Source of the DNA: Asterochloris sp. CNOR1
Taxonomy: Eukaryota > Chlorophyta > Trebouxiophyceae > Trebouxiales > Trebouxiaceae
Assembly: GCA_963969365.1 (NCBI GenBank)
Contig: OZ017748.1
Location: 992,001 to 1,056,000 of the forward strand
DNA length: 64,000 nucleotides
Reading direction: 5' to 3'
A model generated the notes under the pieces. It was not told the origin of the DNA, ran no database searches, and saw only the letters and a list, made by a program, of their open reading frames with translations. This document shows, one piece after another, positions 56,801 to 64,000 of this stretch (positions are counted from its first letter, which is position 1; each line of letters starts with the position of its first letter). The position numbers and the translations under genes are program-made.

Positions 56801-59220
56801 ATGCTCTGGCATTGAGCATACAGGCTAACAAGGGCAGCCCCTTTTCCATGCAGGTGCCCCTTCAACGTCCTGCCACAATGCTGGCACACCCTGGCCCAGT
56901 GCTGGCCCCGCTGAGGGAGGCCCCCCGGCCAGCCCTGGTGGCTGAGCCTGAGTCCAGTCACAGCTCTCTGGATGGCCTTGACCAGCCAGGCGCAGCAGAG
57001 GGCCTCAGCACCAACCAGGTCTCCAGGGAAGGCGTGGGTACGCAGAGCACTGGCAGCAGGCTGAATGAGTTTGGGGTGCACCTGCTGGCTGGGGCCCTGA
57101 CAGAGGGACATTGCTATAGGTGGGGGCTGCAGAAAGCGTTTTGTCCTTTGGTATGCTGCAGCCTGTTCACATAGTCAACATGCAGAGACTGATTGTTGAA
57201 GAATTTCTGGCGCCTGTCCGCTTGCAGTCAGTGCCCTGATGGCAGCAGCAATCAGGGCACTGCGAGGCAATTGGCGTTGGCAGGTACCTATAAGCTGCAT
57301 GTCACAGACTTTTGTAATTCACATCCAGCCTAGCCTCTTGGAGGAAGTGCCACACCCCTTTAGCATGCTGCCCTCACAACACTCAGCCAAACAGGTTCCT
57401 CAGCTCTCGAAATGTCTTTGAGTCCAAGCTCTGAAGTGTGCAGCATTCTGGCGCTCAGGGCCCTGGCGTGCTAGGGGATGTCTGCTAGCAAGGCTGCTCT
57501 ACACTGCCCTGTAGGCCCCCAGCCAAGCGCGCAGCCAGCGTGGAGCCTCTGGCATCCCAACAGGTGGAGAACGCGACCCACCGCCGCTCCATGAGCGTGA
57601 TGTCAGCTCTTGGACACCACGCAGACTCGGAAGCAGGCTCGGACAGCGGCAGGGCCAGCCCCGCGGCACTGGACAGCCCCGACTCTGCAAGCTTGGGACC
57701 AGACACAGCTGCCACTGGAGCGCGCCAGCCGGGGACAGAGGGGGAGCTTGCAGGGCAGCAGGTGGTGGTGACGCGGCCGCTTAGGCCCAAGCCGCCTTTG
57801 GTCAGGGCAGCCTGCTGCAACCCCTCCAATCCTGGGTCTGCTGAAGTCCGGACACCTCAGGGGCAACGGGCAGGGGCTGTAAGAGGCCACCGTGCTCTCA
57901 GAAGGCCTGGCAGGGCGTGGCGCCTCACCTACCATCTGCCGCCTGCCCCTGCAGCGCCTGCAGAGGGACAGGTGCTTCTGCAGCCTATAAAGCTGGTTGA
58001 CAGCCTCCTACCCATTGCCCAGCCAGCAGCCGAGCCTGAAAGTAGCTCTACAGCCCTACAGAAGGGAGCTGGGAGGCAGAGACCTGGGCCGCCTGCCAGG
58101 CTGCCTGGCCTGGAGAGGTCTGCAGGTATGCGATACTTGTCCTGCTTCAACCTACAATCAGGCTGCCTGTGGGATAAGCATCAGTAGCCTGCCCATCGCA
58201 TTACAGGCAGGGCTGGCAGATGCCATGATGTCTTGTGACGCCCCCGCGCCATCCTGTCAGAGATGCCTTGCTCTACGCAGAGCAGCTGTGTGCATCAGGG
58301 CATGGGACACCCGCAGGTTGCCTTTCCTCAGCCCTCCGTCAACTGGGCATGCCTGCTTCTTCTGCCGCCTGCAGCGCATCAGATGTAGGACAGTGGCTGA
58401 CATGGGTCCATGCTGCGGCGCCGGCCAGACTGCAGCTTGTGCAGCACTGGCAGCCTTGCTGCTCCGCAAGTGTCCTCGCCAGCTCCTTAAGTCCTGCAGT
58501 GCTCTGAGTCAGATTGCATGCCGCCGCAGAAGCAAGGAGCCCAGACAGGATTGTCCCTCACCCCACACTGGCAGCCCTCATGCGTCGCCGGCCCACCCGC
58601 GATACCCCCCGCAAGTCGGACAGCATCTATATTGGCAACGCCTTCCTGCACCTGCCAGCAGACGCTGACCCCTGCGCTCCACCCCTCACGCACCGCTTGT
58701 CAGCCCTCAAGCTGGCTGACCTCCAGTATGTGCTGGCTCGCTGGGAGCAAGGCTGGAGCTGGGACCGGGCAGTGGCTCATGTGAGTGTCACTATTGCTGC
58801 TGGCAACCTCTTCGGGTGCACAAACCGGTTACAAGTCTTTAGTGAAGTCTGGCGCCGTCACTGGGCAAAGGCTTATGTTGAGTGTCAGTACTGCCACTGG
58901 CCCTGGGGTTGCATCGGCTTCCCCCAAGGTCCCTTGCAGCCCATTTGTAGAGGCGGAATCTTAAGCTGGCATGATGCTGCCAGCATGGATTGCACCTCTG
59001 TCAGGCAGGCAAATGTCAAAAGAGTTCGGTGAGTCAAGTTGACTTGGTGCACACTTTGCAGCTGCCTATATTAGGCAAGCCTGGGGACAGTGCCTCAATG
59101 AAGAAGGAGAAGCAAAGACTACACTACACAGCCGAGCACAGCTGGACACCCAACCTGCTGGACATCATGAGAGAAAGGAACAGCAGCACCATTGAGCGGC
59201 AGCTGATGCCAGAGCCATGA
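50869..59220 (+). CDS. Protein with three cyclic-nucleotide-binding (CNB) domains, no recognisable effector domain
   Basis: Exons with agreeing phases: 50869-50957, 51101-51374, 51613-51806, 52138-52429, 53083-53298, 53623-53898, 54278-54347, 54511-54659, 54898-55009, 55628-55824, 56127-56288, 56854-57119, 57515-57800; likely also 57955-58125, 58549-58780 and 59062-59220 (joins at 57800-58549 not solved). CNB1: SLRSCPAGTVVCIAGQPASQ, closing with IGEAVGLEALTSGRSECTAR. CNB2: YLAVPAGTVVCKAGTPADLF; phosphate-binding-cassette-like GEEALIDGPVQRLSTVTAL after a 100-residue insert. CNB3: CTVPKGAVIVPQGSCPDNLY; HFGEACLLQQTQAFSVVAAS, lacking the cassette arginine. The Ser/Pro/Arg-rich C-terminal half has no known fold; ends QLMPEP. 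No kinase, channel or GEF domain seen; possibly a cilium- or signalling-associated scaffold like CNBD proteins, but this is inference. cAMP/cGMP binding is unproven. Confidence 0.8.
51880..51916 (+). repeat. Intronic copy of the CNB1 exon end
   Basis: TTCTCAGGTCAGCCCTGCAA at about 51893 copies CCCTCAGGTCAGCCCTGCGC at 51800, the end of exon 51613-51806 plus its donor. Confidence 0.6.
52514..52640 (+). repeat. Long intronic copy of the CNB2 exon
   Basis: About 125 bp resemble 52319-52445, covering the CNB2 core (AVPAGTVVCKAGTPADLFFL) and donor. Clear blocks are TGTG(C)NAGGCTGGC, TCTTCCTGGTGCTGTCG and GAGCCTGCAGTGCA. Indels break the frame. Confidence 0.85.
53985..54052 (+). repeat. Intronic copy of the CNB2 phosphate-cassette exon end
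   Basis: CACAGTCACGGCACTGACAC followed by ACTGCAAGCTG copies CACAGTCACGGCTCTGACAG / ACTGCGAGCTG at 53856-53887, then ATCAGCAAGGTGCAACG / GTCAGCAGGTTGCACG. It sits about 90 bp after the real donor. Confidence 0.85.
55345..55615 (+). repeat. Two intronic copies of the CNB3 exon acceptor and start
   Basis: CTGCAGAGGACCAGTCTGGG at about 55345 and CTGCAGAGGAGCACTTTGAG at about 55546 precede the real CTGCAGGAGACCATTTTGGC at 55622. Each continues with an AGGCC..C.TGCTG-like stretch corresponding to GEACLLQQTQAF. Neither copy keeps the frame. Confidence 0.8.
56004..56044 (+). repeat. Intronic copy of the acceptor of exon 56127-56288
   Basis: GTCAGCCTGTGCAGGTCTGC then AGGTGCTGCGAGCTGCCC mirrors CCAGCCTGTGCGTATCTGC then AGGTGCTGCTGGCCGCCC at 56106-56143. 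Confidence 0.7.
56618..56812 (+). repeat. Two intronic copies of the acceptor and start of exon 56854-57119
   Basis: CTGCAGGTGCC(T/C) followed by a CTCC/TCAA and CAAT/CTGCC stretch occurs at about 56623, 56740 and at the real exon (56848). All three continue to GCTGGCCCC/GCTAGCTCCCC with CT(A/G)AGA/GAGGGAGG. Three tandem acceptors, one used. Confidence 0.75.
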
Positions 59221-59613
59221 CGCTGCAGCATATTCGGCTGCTGTGACCTCATAATGGGCAGCAAAAACCTGTCACATAAGATGTGTCTCGAGAAAGCCTT
59301 TGCAGAAAGAGCAGTGCCAATGTCGATGAATTGGCCATGCTAAAAACTTTCAAATTTAGAGGCATGGCGCCAAGATGTGTGCTAGCCAATTGCTTCACAG
59401 CTCCACGCCCCTGTGTGGGAGGGGCACGTTCTCTGAGCCATGCTTGTCCCGTCTTGAGTGTTGAGGAACCTCTGCAGTACAGTCGTGAAGTCAAGGGCCT
59501 GACGGTCTCAGTGCCTACTCACACGACTCAGCACTCTTGTAAGCTTCTTCCCGCATCTCCGTGACCCAAGCAGCCATGAGCCATGGCATGTCAAGGACAG
59601 CCTGAAGATAATG
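59221..59613. other. Convergent 3' flanks of CNB gene and sulfotransferase
   Basis: A TGTAA near 59537 may serve the CNB gene. I searched the minus strand here for a missing hydrophobic C-terminal exon of the sulfotransferase and found none. Confidence 0.4.
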
Positions 59614-62600
59614 TCAAGCTGCCTCCTCCAACCTACCTGTTGACCTGCTGGACCGTTTAGTTGCTGCCTCAGCTTGCAGAACCTTTAGGTCTGCCGCTGG
59701 GATTGGCGGCAGCTCTTGCAGAGACCCTGCTGCTTGCAGCTGCGTCAAGCGCTGCTGGAAGAGCATCAGTCCTTCTTGATAAAGGTCCTCATCCATTTGA
59801 TTCAATTCCCTGCACAGCGAAGCACAGGCCTTCAGTAGTGCAGAGCCGGCATGCTTACAGCTCAGTTGTGGCGCCGCCTGTCTGTGCCTCCACAGTGACA
59901 AGGCAGCAGCAGCAATGACAGCAGCCTTGGCCTGATGCGGGCCTGAAGCATTGTAGTGTCTCCGGGCAAAGCCGCCTCAGCAACGGTAGGCGGCTCAACC
60001 CAGCTGCACTGACCTAATGCGAGCCGAGATGGCAGGGTCCAGATTCCTGCGCGTCTCCCCGGTGAAGTGCACTGTCCGCCCATCTGGCAGCTTCAGGTGC
60101 AGGAAGGAGTCCGCGCGCCGCTGTCCGGCCCTGATCTGTGCACGCTCGCTGCACACACGATAGGCATGCCACAGAGCCTGCCGCTGCAGGAAGTCGCTGT
60201 CTGGCTTCAACTGGCGGGCTCTGCCGCCGGGGGACACTGCCGTCTGCAGCTCAGCCTGCAGCTTCTGCTCTTTGGCCTGCAGGGTGAAGGGTGAGTTCAT
60301 GCCACAGATGCGTTGCTTCCATCCCGGCCAGCAACTTTGTGGCACTGCCTGCATCGCATGGGAGCAGGGTGTGGGAGCAGGGGTTTTTGCAGAGGCTGCA
60401 GCTCTGATGTCCTGCCTGCGTGGCCAGACTTGTTTTGCTGAGGCACAGACATACGCTACAAGGGGTACATCAATTACTGCTGGTACTGCCCTCCAGCCTC
60501 TGCCCCTTTACCTGCAGGGCCAGGGGCTCTTGAATCATTCTCATCCCATGGCAGGCACCCCAGGTTGGCTCAGTATAGTTGGCCATCCGACTGCGGCAGC
60601 AGCATCATCAGTCCAGCTGCCAGGGTGTGGCCCTATTGCATGGGCATCAGGGGTGGGAATGGCTGCTGGGGGAGGCTGGGGGTTGCCGACATCTGATACC
60701 GAAATATGGGGGCTGACACTCGGGAGGTATGAACGAAGCTCGGGCACACCCAGAATGCTGCGCAATCATTCAAGGCAGAGGGGGCTGTCCGATGTCAGGC
60801 GCCATGGCGGGAAATGCAGCCCTGTGTTTCAAAAGCTGACTTGCTGATGCACAGGGCGCTCACTGCACTTTGAGCCAGGCTTTGAGAGCACCAGCCTACC
60901 TGTGCGCCAGCAACTTGCTGCCGCAGGGAGTCCAGCCTGTCCCTAAGCGCTGCATCTGCAACAGCCTGACCAGCCCGGTGCTGCTCCTCTTTCCAGTGCT
61001 GCTGCAGAATGGCATGCTTCCTGCAGGCGGCACAATAGTGCCAGCTTTGCTGCGACAGAGGCTTACCAGCTGCATGCCAGGCACGAGCCAGGCCCTGTAG
61101 AAGAGACCACACAGGTGCATCTGCGCATTCTAGCCCTCACATGAGGCGCCATTCCATGCATTGCTGAAGCCAAGTAGAGGCTCTTGAGCTGCAGATGTCG
61201 CCCCTGCATGGCAGCGCTGTAACAGGCAGGAGGTAGAGGCGTGAACAGCACTGCAGAGCAACACGTTCTCCGGCATGCTGCTACGCTCCCTCATGTGCAC
61301 CAAGCCAGGGAATGTGCTGGCACCTGGCTGTGATCTGCAGGAAGATGCTGCACTGATGCACCCACCTTTCCAACTCATCTCGCCCCAGCTTTGTGACATG
61401 CAGGTGGTGCTGCAGAGCTGCAACTGCCTGACTCATGTTGCCAAGTGGCGCCTGCAGGGCCAGCAGCACATGAGCTGATATTCTGCCAACTCTTGAAGTT
61501 TTGGGTCAGAGCCAACACGGAGGCAGCAATGTCCCCCAAGGTGAGCGATTGAGGGCAGCAGGAGCGATGGAAGGCACCAGAGGTCTGCAGACTTCATCAG
61601 CAGTCTGCAGTCAGCAATGTCAAGAGTGCATGTCCACCTTTCCGTCATATCTGAAAGCGCCCTTGGGGTTGATCTTCCAGGAGGGCCCTTCCAGCTGGAG
61701 CCGCAGATCTGCCTGAAGCGCGCCAGCGGCATTTGCAGGTCAGTAGAAGCGTAAGCTGCCCTAGACTTTGTTGACCCAGGTATGTCATCCTGATCCACAT
61801 AGACTTGCCCATACCTCAGCCCATTGTTGCAGCCCATGCAGGCAATGCGAGCCTGCCCACCACAGATGGGGCAGCCCACTGAGGCGTGCGCCTGCTCACC
61901 GCAGGCTTTCGCTCGGATCCCGACTCACTCATTTAGCAGCCCGCAGGTGTTCACCTGCTCACCGCGAGCGTGAGGATTGACAGCTCCAGCTGCTCAGTGA
62001 GGCCAACATGCAGGAAGGTGTGCAGGCGCTTCCTGGCCATCTGGCTGGCCTGCGCCTGCAGCTGTGGCCACCGCTGGATGCAGCGCCGCACTTGAGTGGC
62101 CTCCGGCCAGTGGGAGTACTGGGTCAGCCCCAACACCTGCATCAGGGGGGGTGGGAGGCTTGTGATGCACAGTGGAGGAAAGACTTGATGCGGGAATCCT
62201 GCAGCAGCAAAGCTTGTTGATGGAGAACTGCGTCGGCCCTGGCCCCTGCAGGAAGGAGCAAGGGTGGTGTCGCTGGGCAGCTGTGGGCCAAACTCCGCAA
62301 GCCACAGCACCTGCATAAGACCAGAATGGCTGCTGCTGAGATCCTTCAGCAACAGAGTGCGCCTGTGCAGGAGAGCAGCGGCCTTGGCAGCCAAGAAGGC
62401 CGTCAAGAAGACAAACCAGCCCTGCATCTACACGCTCCATGCAACATTGTTAGGAATCTTGATCAGGCCATGTTGAAAGGCAGTCAGAAGCATTGGCAGT
62501 GCTGAGGTCCTGCCAGCACGCACCTGGAAAACTTGCCCGTCATGCAGCAGGTCCAGAGCCTCTGGCCTCTCAATGAAATCTGATAGGGGCATGAGCACCT

Positions 62601-63741
62601 CGTTGTCATAAGGGTTGACCTCGCCAGGCTTGAAGTCGGCAACACCTGCAACAGTCAGCATCTGTCGTTCCACTCTGGCAGGTCAAGTGTTTCAGGAATG
62701 CATGGCATTTGAGGTGGCTCCGCATCTCACAACAATGCAGCATCACTCAGCAATATGCCAACAGCACAGCCTTTGCAGGTACCACCAGGAACGCAGAGCA
62801 TCACACATAAGGCAGCAGAGGCTGTAAGGCCTGCTACGCCTCACCTGCTGCATGCTCTGCAGCTGCGTTTGCATACTGCACAGCAGACAAGAAGGAGGGC
62901 ACTCAAATGACTTGTCAAGGGTGACCCACTGATGATGCAAGAACCTCAACAGACTACATGAGGGCCTCTCCACAAGAGGTAACAGGGGAAATCACATAGA
63001 TGTTGCTAGGCACCAAGGGGACGGCACCACAGCCCAAGTTGTCAGGTTGTACTGCAGACTGCAGCAAACTGCTCACTCGCTGCCTGAAGTCCCTCTCCAG
63101 GAAAGGTACGAGCTGGGACCAGGGCCAGACATTGCGTGTGTCCACTTTCTGGGGGTCGGGGGTGGGAGCTGCCAATGTCCTGAGGTGTCGAGAGGCCACC
63201 TCTGCTGCAAACTCGTAGGCACTCAGGATGCGCTGAACAGGATCTCGGAGCTGCGTAATGACAGCAAAGCTGGGGGGCAGGTGCTGAATGACGCTGAAGT
63301 CATCGTGGCTGGACAGCAGGCCGCAGTGGGGCTGGCTGTTATTAAGACGGAGGGTGTCGTAGCTCTTGGCGCACCGCCTGTATGGCAGGGCCTCTTAGCA
63401 GGTGCTGGTTGACGCAGGCATGGGGCATTGTGTGTCCAGGCAGTAGGGCCTTGCTGGCAGTTCACTGTTTGCATACAGGTGCGATACAGGGGCTATGTGT
63501 ACCTCGAGGGGGGATGAGCCTGTTTTAGGAAGCAGGTGCCAAATGTTCTGCCTGCTGTTCGTGGGATGTGTAGGAAGTACAGCAGCTTCTTGGGATCCTG
63601 TTCAAGGGGTTGCTGTGATCGCAGAGTCACGAAATCTTGCCATGCAGCTTGACAACTGTCCTCGCCCAGATCCAAAAGCTCCTGTGCCCAAAGCACGTTG
63701 ACGACAGCGAAGGCCAGGCAGATGCTAAGGGAGGCCTTCAT
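59614..63741 (-). CDS. TPST: Protein-tyrosine sulfotransferase, plant type (TPST)
   Basis: Golgi/lumenal enzyme transferring sulfate from PAPS to tyrosines of secreted peptides and proteins. Phase-linked exons: 63503-63741, 63077-63377, 62845-62875, 62524-62645, 61963-62136, 61366-61451, 60900-61020, 60014-60276, 59614-59809; about 510 aa, near the length of the plant enzyme. Start MKASLSICLAFAVVNVLWAQ is a good signal peptide. PAPS 5'-phosphosulfate-binding motif FLHIPRTAGRTFGTCFL; HDDFSVIQHLP; 3'-phosphate motif QLRDPVQRILSAYEFAAEVA; NVWPWSQLVPFLERDF; NPYDNEVLMPLSDF; GLTQYSHWPEA; HVGLTEQLELS; C-terminal LNQMDEDLYQEGLMLFQQRL. A C-terminal transmembrane anchor, present in the land-plant protein, was not found, so it may be soluble or the last exon may be missing. 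The 61451-61963 join, which skips a possible exon near 61600-61700, is least certain. Confidence 0.9.
62280..62325 (-). repeat. Intronic copy of the TPST VLGLTQYSHWPEA exon start
   Basis: Minus-strand ATGCAG|GTGCTGTGGCTTGCGG translating VLWLAEFGPQLP mirrors ATGCAG|GTGTTGGGGCTGACCC (VLGLTQYSHWPEA) at 62136. It is in the preceding intron. A donor-side echo (CTCACCGCAGGC, about 61895) of the same exon's end (CTCACCGCGAGC, 61959) lies in the next intron. Confidence 0.55.
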
Positions 63742-63922
63742 GAATTGGCTGATTCAACAAAAATTAACCTGCAGGACTCTAGTGTCCTCGTTGACTATTC
63801 CAGCTCCTTCGGGTGTGAAAGTGTTTCACATGTGAACAGCGACGGGTGTGAGCCAATGCTCATGGTCTGGCAATACAGGCTGGGCGCCCACCATGCTGGT
63901 AAGCAGCATGCAAAAATGGCAT
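63742..63922 (-). promoter_or_regulatory. Short promoter between CBS-protein gene and TPST
   Basis: About 180 bp separate the stop of the upstream minus-strand gene (63923) from the TPST ATG (63741). They must hold the former's 3'UTR and the latter's promoter. Confidence 0.4.
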
Positions 63923-64000
63923 TCAACAGAGGTAAGCAGCCAGGTCAGACAGGCTGATGATACCCTCAACATGTCGCGTCTTGGGCTCCACCACATACAG
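63923..64000 (-). CDS. C-terminal end of a CBS-domain protein (SNF4/AMPK-gamma-like), cut by right window edge
   Basis: The minus strand reads LYVVEPKTRHVEGIISLSDL then AAYLC and a TGA stop at 63923-63925. The (V/L)xVVxxxTxxVEGIISLSD(L/V) ending is typical of the last CBS motif of SNF1/AMPK gamma subunits, which bind adenine nucleotides and regulate the energy-sensing kinase. Only 25 codons are inside the window, so domain number and any fused carbohydrate-binding module cannot be seen. Tandem with, and upstream of, TPST. Confidence 0.72.
   Translation of the reverse strand: MYVVEPKTRHVEGIISLSDLAAYLC

Noticed and set aside
63637-63957. 106-residue plus-strand frame at the right end
   Set aside because: It overlaps the TPST signal-peptide exon and the CBS-protein exon on the other strand, both supported by conserved sequence, and has no recognisable motif itself.

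Overview
The window is nuclear DNA of a eukaryote and most resembles a green alga (chlorophyte, possibly trebouxiophyte; inferred, no search run). The reasons are intron-dense genes with GT-AG borders (GTGAGT/GTGGGT donors, CTGCAG-like acceptors), moderately high GC, plant-type versions of tyrosylprotein sulfotransferase and of a PHD/acetyltransferase chromatin protein, a nuclear tRNA with introns, and some TGTAA motifs 3' of stops. I assembled exons by hand by matching conserved protein motifs and requiring splice phases to agree. Several genes close completely this way: PPCS 319 aa, MCM5 734 aa, RPB8 156 aa, CWC21/SRRM-like 593 aa, Nei-like glycosylase 541 aa, tyrosylprotein sulfotransferase about 510 aa.

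Layout, left to right: 1-2022 (-) SAC phosphoinositide phosphatase, cut by the left edge; 2870-6362 (+) glucose-6-phosphate 1-epimerase; 6924-9212 (+) phosphopantothenate-cysteine ligase; 9436-19889 (-) MCM5; 20145-21314 (+) RPB8; 21710-27177 (-) CWC21/SRRM2-like splicing protein; 27915-42246 (+) very large TDBD/PHD/GNAT chromatin protein; 42938-43049 (+) tRNA-Ile(AAU) with apparently two introns; 43916-45690 (+) ankyrin-type repeat gene with a damaged 5' end, followed by a decayed tandem copy; 45865-50192 (-) Nei/NEIL DNA glycosylase with two SAP domains; 50869-59220 (+) protein with three cyclic-nucleotide-binding domains; 59614-63741 (-) tyrosylprotein sulfotransferase; 63923-64000 (-) last exon of a CBS-domain (SNF4/AMPK-gamma-like) protein. 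Most genes are arranged in divergent pairs sharing short promoters. Many are housekeeping genes of replication, transcription, splicing, chromatin and repair, with no sign that they form one pathway.

The most striking feature is not a gene. Across at least seven genes, introns carry degenerate copies ('echoes', about 25-130 bp) of the exon-intron junction beside them. An exon's 3' end plus donor reappears in the following intron, or acceptor plus exon 5' end reappears in the preceding intron. The copies are local and differ from gene to gene, so they are not one transposon family. They suggest that introns here grow or shift by repeated duplication across splice junctions.
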